Origin: Streptomyces alboniger
GTDB lineage: Bacteria > Actinomycetota > Actinomycetes > Streptomycetales > Streptomycetaceae
Direction of reading: 5' to 3'
Assembly: GCF_008704395.1 (NCBI RefSeq)
Contig: NZ_CP023695.1
Span: 2,108,001-2,172,000, forward strand
DNA length: 64,000 nt
In this document: positions 43,691 to 50,619 of the stretch, in pieces
Position numbering within the stretch: position 1 is the first letter of the stretch
How the letters are laid out: the number at the start of each line of letters is the position of its first letter
Program-made: the position numbers and the translations under genes
The notes under the pieces: generated by a model
Database searches by the model: none
Told to the model about the DNA's origin: nothing
What the model saw: only the letters and a program-made list of their open reading frames with translations

Positions 43691-43969
43691 TCAGCCCGGG
43701 ATCAAGCCGTCGTCGCTCAGCATCTCCCGGACCTCGTCCAGGGTCGCGTCCGGGGCGGGGAGGATCAGCTGCGAGGGTTCCAGGGCGTCGTCCGGGAGGG
43801 GGTCGCCCAGCTCCCGGACCTTGTCGAGGAGCGCGTGGAGCGTGCGCCGGAAGCCGGCCGCGTCGCCGCTCTCCATCTCGGTGAGCAGCTCGTCGTCCAG
43901 CTTGTTCAGCTCGGCGAAGTGGCTGTCGGCCAGCTTCACCTGCCCCTCCCCCATGATCCGTACGATCAT
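43691..43969 (-). CDS. pspAA: PspA-associated protein PspAA
   Basis: 92 residues from an ATG at 43969, with GAGGAGG five bases upstream. The start MIVRIMGEGQVKLADSHF and the later DDELLTEMESGD and SDDGLIPG are the family signature I recall. These proteins accompany PspA in actinobacteria and may tune its assembly. There is no membrane helix. It lies 46 bases downstream of pspA and is probably cotranscribed. Confidence 0.85.
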   Translation of the reverse strand: MIVRIMGEGQVKLADSHFAELNKLDDELLTEMESGDAAGFRRTLHALLDKVRELGDPLPDDALEPSQLILPAPDATLDEVREMLSDDGLIPG

Positions 43970-44015
43970 GTCGCCCTCCTCGGACGTGAGCGGTACCCGT
44001 GTGCCGCGTACGGCG

Positions 44016-44813
44016 TCACTGCTTGTCGAGGCGCGGGGTGTCCTGCGGCTGCTGCTGCGCCTGGGGCCGGCCCTGGCCGCCCTCGATCGCCTGCTGCCCA
44101 CCGCCGGAGCCTCCGGCCAGCTCCGCCTTCATGCGCTGCAACTCCAGCTCTACATCAGTACCACCGGAGAGGCGATCCAGCTCGGACTGGATGTCGTCCT
44201 TGGCGAGACCGGAGGAGTCGTCGAGGGCACCGGAGGCGAGCAGTTCGTCGATCGCGCCGGCCCGCGCCTGGAGCTGCGCGGTCTTGTCCTCGGCGCGCTG
44301 GATCGCCATGCCGACGTCGCCCATCTCCTCCGAGATGCCGGAGAAGGCCTCGCCGATGCGGGTCTGCGCCTGCGCGGCGGTGTACGTGGCCTTGATCGTC
44401 TCCTTCTTCGTCCGGAAGGCGTCGACCTTGGCCTGGAGGCGCTGGGCCGCGAGGGTGAGCTTCTCCTCCTCGCCCTGGAGCGTCTGGTGCTGCGTCTCCA
44501 GGTCGGTCACCTGCTGCTGGAGCGCGGCCCGGCGGGAGAGTGCTTCGCGGGCGAGGTCCTCACGGCCGAGGGCGAGGGCCTTGCGGCCCTGGTCCTCAAG
44601 GGTGGAGGACTGCTTGTTGAGCTGGGCCAGCTGTAGTTCGAGGCGCTTGCGGGAGGTTGCCACGTCGGCGACGCCGCGGCGGACCTTCTGGAGCAGCTCC
44701 AGCTGTTTCTGGTAGGAGTAATCGAGGGTTTCGCGCGGGTCCTCGGCCCGGTCAAGGGCTTTGTTCGCCTTCGCGCGGAAGATCATCCCCATACGCTTCA
44801 TGACACCGCTCAT
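44016..44813 (-). CDS. pspA: PspA/IM30 phage-shock protein
   Basis: 265 residues. Start MSGVMKRMGMIFRAKANKALDRAEDP: the amphipathic helix and AEDP motif of the ESCRT-III-like PspA family. The rest is long coiled coil to about 215 (SYQKQLELLQKVRRGVADVATSRK and so on), and the last 40 residues are a disordered Gly/Gln/Pro tail. The protein binds stressed membranes. The ATG at 44813 is used; an ATG at 44801 is a minor alternative. A TACTGT -10-like box lies at 44870-44875. The 320-base gap upstream to the DUF3043 gene contains no further gene. Confidence 0.93.
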   Translation of the reverse strand: MSGVMKRMGMIFRAKANKALDRAEDPRETLDYSYQKQLELLQKVRRGVADVATSRKRLELQLAQLNKQSSTLEDQGRKALALGREDLAREALSRRAALQQQVTDLETQHQTLQGEEEKLTLAAQRLQAKVDAFRTKKETIKATYTAAQAQTRIGEAFSGISEEMGDVGMAIQRAEDKTAQLQARAGAIDELLASGALDDSSGLAKDDIQSELDRLSGGTDVELELQRMKAELAGGSGGGQQAIEGGQGRPQAQQQPQDTPRLDKQ

Positions 44814-44869
44814 GGGCTTCGCGCGCCCCCTTCTGACGGACTTCCAGCTCCAGGTACTGCTCAGAACCC

Positions 44870-44875
44870 ACAGTA
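44870..44875 (-). promoter_or_regulatory. candidate -10 box for pspA
   Basis: Minus-strand TACTGT, about 55 bases upstream of the pspA ATG. The -35 is not convincing. No sigma-54-type elements are seen. Confidence 0.3.
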
Positions 44876-45120
44876 CGGGCCCTGCATCCATTACCGCACT
44901 GTTCGCGTGCGGATGCGCTCATCCCCAAGGACGACTGCGTACGGCGCTGATCCGGCGTAAGGAGTAGGTGCACCCCTGTGAGCCGGTCCCGGCCACCGGC
45001 GGCGCCCCGCCGCGAACCGGCTGGATACCGCCTGCTACGTCCCCTTAGGCACGTAAATCAAGACGCCCGGTGTTGCCGGATCGTTCCCCGTGACGCTGGG
45101 GTCCATGCGCTCGCACCCCG

Positions 45121-45126
45121 TACCCT
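45121..45126 (+). promoter_or_regulatory. candidate -10 box, leaderless DUF3043 gene
   Basis: TACCCT ends eight bases before the GTG at 45135, so the message probably starts at or near its start codon. There is no ribosome site. Confidence 0.35.
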
Positions 45127-45134
45127 TGGATTTT

Positions 45135-45731
45135 GTGTTCCGTAGCCGATCCAAGGAAGAGAAGGCCCCGGCCGCGCAGGCGCCGGTGACCGACTCCAAG
45201 CAGCCCCGTGACCCGCAGGCCCCCAAGGGCCGCCCCACCCCCAAGCGCGCCCTGGCACAGTCGCAGCGCCGCAGCGTGACCAATACGCCGACGACGCGCA
45301 AGGAGGCGGCGAAGCGGCAGCGTGACGAGCGCCGCGCCCAGATGGCGAAGCAGCGCGAGGCGCTGGCCAGCGGTGACGAGCGGTTCCTGCCCGCTCGTGA
45401 CAAGGGCCCCGTGCGCAAGTTCGCTCGCGACTTCGTCGACTCGCGCTTTTGCATCGCGGAGTTCTTCCTGCCGCTCGCGGTGATCATCCTCGTCCTGAGC
45501 ATGGTCCGCGTGCCCCAGTTGCAGAACGTCGCGCTGCTGCTCTGGCTCTTCGTGATCGTGCTGATCATCGTGGACTCCGTCGTCACCGCGTTCCGCCTGA
45601 AGAAGCGCCTCGCCGAGCGGTTCCCGGGCGAGAGCAGGAAGGGCGCCGTCGCCTACGCCCTGATGCGCACGCTCCAGATGCGCCGGCTGAGGCTGCCGAA
45701 GCCGCAGGTCAAGCGCGGAGAGCGGCCCTGA
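45135..45731 (+). CDS. DUF3043 membrane protein
   Basis: 198 residues from a GTG at 45135, beginning MFRSRSKEEKAPAAQ, the start I know from S. coelicolor. The first 100 residues are basic and disordered with repeated RRKEAAKRQRDERR-like composition. Two transmembrane helices (about 114-134 and 139-160) follow, then a basic cytosolic tail. No enzymatic motif. A homologue is Rv2206 in M. tuberculosis by gene position. Its stop codon is inside the next gene's start region (CTGA), so the two are coupled. Function unknown. Confidence 0.83.
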   Translation: MFRSRSKEEKAPAAQAPVTDSKQPRDPQAPKGRPTPKRALAQSQRRSVTNTPTTRKEAAKRQRDERRAQMAKQREALASGDERFLPARDKGPVRKFARDFVDSRFCIAEFFLPLAVIILVLSMVRVPQLQNVALLLWLFVIVLIIVDSVVTAFRLKKRLAERFPGESRKGAVAYALMRTLQMRRLRLPKPQVKRGERP

Positions 45732-46513
45732 GCGGATTCACCGGCGGGGCCACCGCCTGGCTGGCGAAGCTGGGCGGTCTGCGCAACGCCGTACGCCAGG
45801 AGCTGGTGGCCCGCCAGCTCGACGAGCAGATAGCCGCGCGCTTCCCCGTGGGGCAGCGGCTGCGGGTGCTCGACGTCGGGATGGGCCAGGGCACGCAGGC
45901 CCTGCGGCTCGCCCGCGCCGGGCACAAGGTGACGGGGATCGAGCAGGACTCCGCGATGATCGCCGCCGCGCGCGAGGCGCTCGCCGAGGAGCCCGAGGGC
46001 ATCCGGGGCCGGGTGCGCATCGTCGAGGGCGACGGCCACCAGACCGGGGTGCACTTCCTGCCGGGCAGCTTCGACGTCGTGCTCTGCCACGGCGTCCTGA
46101 TGTACTCCGACGAGCCCGACGCCCTGCTGGCGGGTCTTGCCCGGATGCTGGCCCCCGGCGGTCTGCTGTCGCTGCTCGTACGCAACGCGGACGCGCTGGC
46201 CATGCGGCCGGGTCTCGGCGGCGACTGGAGCGGCGCGCTGGCCGCCTTCGACTCCGTCACCTACCGCAACCGCCTGGGTCTGGACGTACGGGCCGACCGG
46301 CTCGACGCCCTGTCGGCGACGCTCGCGGGCATCGCCGCGCCGCTCCAGGTCTGGTACGGCGTACGGATCTTCACGGACACCGTCGGTGACGGGACGCCGC
46401 TCCCCCCGGAGGGGGAACTCGAAGCGCTGCTGGCCGCCGAGGAGCGGGCCGGGCGCACCGACCCCTATCGGCGGGTCGCCGCCTTGCTGCATCTGTGCGG
46501 GGTGCGGGACTAG
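45728..46513 (+). CDS. class I SAM-dependent methyltransferase, probable CTG start
   Basis: 261 residues. Motif I is VLDVGMGQGTQAL near 48-60, post-I VTGIEQD, motif II VVLCHGVLMY, and motif III LARMLAPGGLLSLLV, all of the Rossmann methyltransferase type. The substrate is unknown. No ATG, GTG or TTG lies in frame near the expected N-terminus. The CTG at 45728 has GGAG seven bases upstream and overlaps the preceding stop as CTGA, the same four-base arrangement seen at other junctions here, so CTG initiation is the best fit. A GTG at 45806 would shorten the protein by 26 residues and cut into its helical start. Confidence 0.75.
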   Translation: MSGFTGGATAWLAKLGGLRNAVRQELVARQLDEQIAARFPVGQRLRVLDVGMGQGTQALRLARAGHKVTGIEQDSAMIAAAREALAEEPEGIRGRVRIVEGDGHQTGVHFLPGSFDVVLCHGVLMYSDEPDALLAGLARMLAPGGLLSLLVRNADALAMRPGLGGDWSGALAAFDSVTYRNRLGLDVRADRLDALSATLAGIAAPLQVWYGVRIFTDTVGDGTPLPPEGELEALLAAEERAGRTDPYRRVAALLHLCGVRD

Positions 46514-46538
46514 GCGGGGTGCGGGACGAGAACCTGTG

Positions 46539-46595
46539 CACGGTATGGCAGGAGGCGGCGGCCGGGGTCCGGCCGCCGCCTCCTGCCATACCGTG
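46539..46595. terminator. 27-bp perfect hairpin between convergent genes
   Basis: 46539-46565 and 46569-46595 are exact complements (27 bp), loop GGT. It ends 25 bases after the methyltransferase stop and starts before the 74-residue gene stop, so it can terminate both. Confidence 0.85.
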
Positions 46596-46601
46596 TGCCG
46601 G

Positions 46602-46826
46602 TCAGGCCTGTGCGTCCTCCGCGTCCGCGTGCAGGCTCATCGGGCCGTAGATCTTGTTCGTGTCCTCGAAGAGGCTCACCTGGTCGGCGCCGCCGTCGGC
46701 CAGCGACTTCCAGTACTCGCCGACCCAGGACTCGGCGTCCCCCTGCGTGGTGAACTCCTCGGGCTGCACCGCGGGCTGGACCTCTGTCCCGTCCGCCTTC
46801 TCGAACCGCCACGTCCATGCCGCCAT
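46602..46826 (-). CDS. small conserved protein of unknown function
   Basis: 74 residues from the ATG at 46826, with GGGAGG five bases upstream. Sequence MAAWTWRFEKADGTEV, then TQGDAESWVGEYWKSLADGG and SLFEDTNKIYGPMSL. It is acidic with conserved Trp residues, with no cysteines or membrane helix. I know such proteins as uncharacterised streptomycete family members and cannot give a function. It is divergent from the cobU fusion gene. Confidence 0.7.
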   Translation of the reverse strand: MAAWTWRFEKADGTEVQPAVQPEEFTTQGDAESWVGEYWKSLADGGADQVSLFEDTNKIYGPMSLHADAEDAQA

Positions 46827-46937
46827 GTCAGCCTCCCGAAGGTCCCGTGGCGGCATCAGAGCCGCCTGAATCCTCTTGAATCCGCTTGAAGCGTAGCCGG
46901 GCGCGCGGCGTCGGACCCGACGCGGGAGGATCTTCGT

Positions 46938-48191
46938 GTGGAACTGACTCTGCTCGGCACCGGCGCCCCCGAGGGACTGCCCCTTCCCGACTGCCCCTGC
47001 GCGGCCTGCGCGACCGCCCTCGGTGACGCGGCGCGGGCCGCCACCGCGCTCCTGGTGGACGGCGTCCTGCTGCTCGACCTCACCCCGGGCGCCGCCTTCG
47101 CGGCCGCGCGCGCGGGGCACTCGCTCGGCGGTGTGCGCCAGGTCCTGCTCTCCCATCCGCACGACGGGCCCGCCGTGGAGGTCCCCGCCGGACTTCCGCA
47201 GCCGGTACGGGGTGCCGACGGACGGGAGTTGACGCTTCTGACCGGTCACCGGGTGCGCGCGGTGGCGCTGGACTCGCCCGGCTCCGGTTACGAGGTGACC
47301 GGGCCGGACGGGGAGCGGCTGCTGTATCTGCCGCCCGGCGGAGCGCCCGCGGGACTCTCGGGGCTCACGGGACTCACGGGGTTCACGGAGGGGAACGGCT
47401 TCGGCGAGGCGAACGGCGGGCGTGCCGCGTACGAGATGGTCGTCGCCGATGTCATCGGGCGGCCCGACGCGCTCGCCCGGCTGCGCGCGGCCGGGGCCGT
47501 CGGGCCCACCACGGACGTGATCGCCGTCCACATCGGCCACGAGGTGCCGCAGGGCGGTGAGCTGAGGCGCCGTCTGGCGGCGGCGGGCGCGCGGGCCGTG
47601 CCGGACGGGACAACGCTCGTCGTCGGTGCCTATGAGGACGTGCCGGACGTGCCTCGCCGCACCCTCGTGCTCGGCGGCGCCCGCTCGGGCAAGTCGGTGG
47701 AGGCCGAGCGGCGCCTTGAGGCCTTTCCGGAGGTGCTGTACGTCGCGACGGGCGGGACGAGGAGCGGTGACACGGAGTGGGCGGACCGGGTGAGCCTGCA
47801 CCGCGAGCGGCGCCCCGGCTCGTGGCGGACGGCGGAGACCTGCGATCTGGTGCCGCTGCTCGCGCAGGACGGGCCGCCGCTGCTCATCGACTGTCTGTCG
47901 CTGTGGCTGACCCACGTCATGGACGAGGTGAACGCCTGGGACGACGCCGAGTGGGCGGGCGGCGGCGAGCGGGAGCTGCGGGGGCGGGTCGCCGGGCTCG
48001 CGGAGGCGGTGCGCGCGACCCGGCGCACGGTCGTCGCCGTGTCGAACGAGGTCGGCTCGGGCATCGTGCCCGCGACCGCCTCGGGTCGCCGCTACCGTGA
48101 CGAACTGGGCCGTCTGAACGCGGCGTTCGCCGCCGAGTGCGAGCACGTCCTGCTGGTCGTGGCGGGCCAGGCGCTGGCGCTGCGCGGCTGA
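46938..48191 (+). CDS. cobU: MBL-like domain fused to adenosylcobinamide kinase/guanylyltransferase (CobU)
   Basis: 417 residues. The C-terminal half is CobU: P-loop GGARSGKS at 246-253, then VLYVATGGTRSGD, HRERRP (GMP-accepting His) and LLIDCLSLWLTH. It phosphorylates adenosylcobinamide and converts it to the GDP form. The N-terminal 235 residues look like a metallo-beta-lactamase-fold domain of the PhnP type: start ELTLLGTGAPEG and Cys cluster C19-C21-C24. The HxHxDH motif is degraded to H73-P-H75-D-G, which should abolish the metal site. A Gly/Leu/Thr repeat (about 139-149) interrupts it. Start GTG, with GGAGG six bases upstream. Whether the N-terminal domain has activity is open. Confidence 0.85.
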   Translation: MELTLLGTGAPEGLPLPDCPCAACATALGDAARAATALLVDGVLLLDLTPGAAFAAARAGHSLGGVRQVLLSHPHDGPAVEVPAGLPQPVRGADGRELTLLTGHRVRAVALDSPGSGYEVTGPDGERLLYLPPGGAPAGLSGLTGLTGFTEGNGFGEANGGRAAYEMVVADVIGRPDALARLRAAGAVGPTTDVIAVHIGHEVPQGGELRRRLAAAGARAVPDGTTLVVGAYEDVPDVPRRTLVLGGARSGKSVEAERRLEAFPEVLYVATGGTRSGDTEWADRVSLHRERRPGSWRTAETCDLVPLLAQDGPPLLIDCLSLWLTHVMDEVNAWDDAEWAGGGERELRGRVAGLAEAVRATRRTVVAVSNEVGSGIVPATASGRRYRDELGRLNAAFAAECEHVLLVVAGQALALRG

Positions 48192-48216
48192 CCCCGCCCT
48201 CTTCGCTCCGCGTGCG

Positions 48217-49281
48217 TCAGTCGCCCTCGCCCCTGCGCGCCACGATCCGGTAGGTGTTGGAGAAGCCGGTGCGGGTGAGCAGCGGGGCCAGGATCCTGTC
48301 CAGGGCGTGGGCGAGGGCCAGCGCCGGCACGGCGGCCCACCACGCGGCCCGCCGGAGCTTCAGCCGGAGCGGGGGCGCGGGTCTGGCCCGCCAGGGGACG
48401 TCGCCCTTGGGGAGGCAGCGGTTGAGGAGGAGGGCCAGCGCCCCGCTCAGGTCCGCCGGTACGTGCGCCGCGCGGCGCTCGACGCCGACGACAGTGAAGC
48501 CGAGGTTCTCCAGTTCCACGCGGAGGTTGGCGAGCGGCACGAAGTGCAGCTGCCGGGGCTGGGAGTACGACGGCCACCACTTGCCGAGCAGCCGGGCGTA
48601 GCGGCAGCCGAGGTCGGTGGCCTCGATCATCAGATGGCCGCCGGGACGCAGGACGGTTTTCGCGGCCCTCAGTTCGGCGCGCGGATCGGGGCTTCGCTCC
48701 AGCTGGTGGAAGAGGCTCAGGGCGTCGTAGCGGCCGGCGAGGGCGTCCGCGAGGCCGGTGAGGGTGCCGCGGTGCCCCTCCTCGATGCGGCCGCCGCGTA
48801 CGGCCTTGATGACGCCCCGGCCCGGGTCGAGGCCGTCGAAGGACGTGTACGGGAGGACCTGTTTGGCCAGGGCCGGGAAGCGGGCCCGCCCCGTGCCGAC
48901 GTCCAGCCAGCACTCGGGTTCGTCGAACTCGCGCAGGGCGCGGGCGCGGGCGAGGTGGCGCCGGTCGGTGGAGGGGGCGCCGAAGAGCGCGTCCGCCGCC
49001 TTGCCGCCGAGGCCTTCGCGGATGTCCCTGCGGTAGAAGTCCAGGCCTTCGGGGGTGAGGCGGGGGTTCTGGAAGGAGTGGGCGCAGTTGCCGCACTGGT
49101 CGAGCGTGAAGGCGCCCGGCTTGTGCTGGACCAGGTCGGCGGTGCGCAGCCGGATCCGCAGCCGCGGGGAGCCGCACCAGGGGCAGTCGGTGCGGCGGGG
49201 TTCGTGGAACCGCGCTGTTCCGCCGGCGAGGGCGGCGAGGTAGGCGGGGCGTCGTTCGGCGATCCGCTGGGCGACGTCCAA
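48217..49281 (-). CDS. class I SAM methyltransferase with N-terminal Cys pairs
   Basis: 354 residues. TTG at 49281 has CAGGAG seven bases upstream. N-terminus: CPWCGS near 33 and CGNCAHSFQN near 63 give two Cys pairs, a probable zinc ribbon. Methyltransferase motifs are CWLDVGTGRARF (motif I, near 120) and KTVLRPGGHLMIEATD near 210. The C-terminal 80 residues are Arg/Ala rich and partly hydrophobic, possibly membrane-associated. The layout resembles sugar or lipid methyltransferases with a zinc-binding head. Substrate unknown. It is convergent with cobU and divergent from cobT. Confidence 0.8.
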   Translation of the reverse strand: MDVAQRIAERRPAYLAALAGGTARFHEPRRTDCPWCGSPRLRIRLRTADLVQHKPGAFTLDQCGNCAHSFQNPRLTPEGLDFYRRDIREGLGGKAADALFGAPSTDRRHLARARALREFDEPECWLDVGTGRARFPALAKQVLPYTSFDGLDPGRGVIKAVRGGRIEEGHRGTLTGLADALAGRYDALSLFHQLERSPDPRAELRAAKTVLRPGGHLMIEATDLGCRYARLLGKWWPSYSQPRQLHFVPLANLRVELENLGFTVVGVERRAAHVPADLSGALALLLNRCLPKGDVPWRARPAPPLRLKLRRAAWWAAVPALALAHALDRILAPLLTRTGFSNTYRIVARRGEGD

Positions 49282-49443
49282 GGTGGTACTCCTGAAGTCG
49301 GTTTTGACGCGATCAGTCCGGCAATGACGTTATGTGCCCAATGCGGTACATGTCGTAACCGCTCTTCGGGCCGGTCCACCGGGCGCCGACTTGACGGATG
49401 CGCGGCCCCGGGGCCGTTCGAACACCGGCGCCGCCGCTGCCGG

Positions 49444-49449
49444 TACTGT
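49444..49449 (+). promoter_or_regulatory. candidate -10 box, leaderless cobT
   Basis: TACTGT ends seven bases before the cobT ATG at 49457. There is no ribosome site and no clear cobalamin riboswitch in the 175-base gap upstream. Confidence 0.4.
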
Positions 49450-49456
49450 TCGGCGA

Positions 49457-50566
49457 ATGAGCTCGCTGAATCTCGACGACTTCACCGACCTGATCGAGCG
49501 GCCCGCCGGCGGGGTGCGCCGCGGCGCCGAGGAGCGCAGGGCGCGGCAGATCCTGCCGCCCGGATCCCTGGGCCGCCTCGACGAGCTGGGCGAGTGGCTG
49601 TCGGCGGCCCAGTCCGCGGTGCCGGTCCGGTCGGTCGAGCGGCCGCGCGTGGTGCTGTTCGCGGGCGACCACGGAGTCGCCGAGCTGGGCGTCTCGGCGC
49701 GGCCCGCGGGGGGCGCCGCCGCTCTCGTGCGTTCCGTGCTGGCCGGCGAGAGCCCGGTGGCCGTGCTCGCGCGGCGCATGGACGTGCCCGTGCGGATCGT
49801 CGACATGGCGCTCGACTGCGACCCCGCCGAGCTGCCCGCCGAGGTCGCGGGGCACCGGGTGCGGCGCGGGTCGGGACGTATCGACATCGAGGACGCGCTG
49901 AGCGCCGAGGAGGCCGAGCGCGCGGTGCGCGCGGGCATGGCCGTCGCCGACGAGGAGGCGGACTCCGGCACCGATCTGGTCGTGCTCGGCGATGTGAGCG
50001 TCGGCGGCACGACGCCCGCCGCGACGCTGATCGCCGCGCTCTGCGGCACCGACGCGTCCGTGGTGACCGGGCGGGGCGGCGAGGCCATCGACGACCTGGC
50101 GTGGATGCGCAAGTGCGCGGCGGTGCGGGACGCGCTGCGGCGGGCCCGGCCGGTGCTCGGCGACCAGCTGGAGCTGCTCGCGGCGGTGGGCGGGGCCGAT
50201 CTGGCCGCGATGACCGGGTTCCTGTTGCAGTGCGCGGTGCGGCGTACGCCGGTGATCCTCGACGGCGTCGTGGCGTCGGCGGCGGCGCTGGTGGCCCAGC
50301 GGGTGGCCTTCCGGGCGCCCGACTGGTGGCTCGCGGGGCACGACAGCGGGGAGCCCGCGCAGGCCAAGGCGCTGGACCGGATGGCCTTGGAGCCGCTCCT
50401 GAACCACGGGGTCAAGGTCGGCGAGGGCGCCGGGGCGCTGCTGGCCCTGCCGCTCGTGCGGGCCGCCGCGGCCCTGTCGGCGGAGCTGCCGGAGCGGGCC
50501 GCGGCCGCGGAGGCGCAGCCCGAGGAGTCTGTGGGCGAGCAGTCGGCCGAGCAGCCGGCCGAGTAG
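49457..50566 (+). CDS. cobT: nicotinate-nucleotide-dimethylbenzimidazole phosphoribosyltransferase
   Basis: 369 residues from the ATG at 49457. Key motifs: FAGDHGVAELGVSA near 62, LGDVSVGGTTPAATL near 180, GRGG, and the C-terminal GHDSGEPAQ and KVGEGAGALLALPL, with the catalytic Glu of the last motif. It makes alpha-ribazole phosphate for the lower ligand of cobalamin. The last 40 residues are a Glu/Ala/Gln-rich tail beyond the family's catalytic core. It is one of three scattered nucleotide-loop genes in this window. Probably leaderless. Confidence 0.93.
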   Translation: MSSLNLDDFTDLIERPAGGVRRGAEERRARQILPPGSLGRLDELGEWLSAAQSAVPVRSVERPRVVLFAGDHGVAELGVSARPAGGAAALVRSVLAGESPVAVLARRMDVPVRIVDMALDCDPAELPAEVAGHRVRRGSGRIDIEDALSAEEAERAVRAGMAVADEEADSGTDLVVLGDVSVGGTTPAATLIAALCGTDASVVTGRGGEAIDDLAWMRKCAAVRDALRRARPVLGDQLELLAAVGGADLAAMTGFLLQCAVRRTPVILDGVVASAAALVAQRVAFRAPDWWLAGHDSGEPAQAKALDRMALEPLLNHGVKVGEGAGALLALPLVRAAAALSAELPERAAAAEAQPEESVGEQSAEQPAE

Positions 50567-50583
50567 CCGACCGGCGGCGGGCG

Positions 50584-50611
50584 TTGGCCGCGGCGATCTT
50601 GCCCATATGAT
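50584..50611 (+). promoter_or_regulatory. promoter of the DUF2156 gene (leaderless)
   Basis: TTGGCC (50584-50589), 16 bases, TATGAT (50606-50611); the ATG at 50620 follows after eight bases. It fits a sigma-70-type promoter with the start codon at or near +1. Confidence 0.6.
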
Positions 50612-50619
50612 CCCTTTTC

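Noticed and set aside
49282..49456. Cobalamin riboswitch upstream of cobT
   Set aside because: The gap is short and lacks the B12-box sequence; a -10 box lies right at the start codon.
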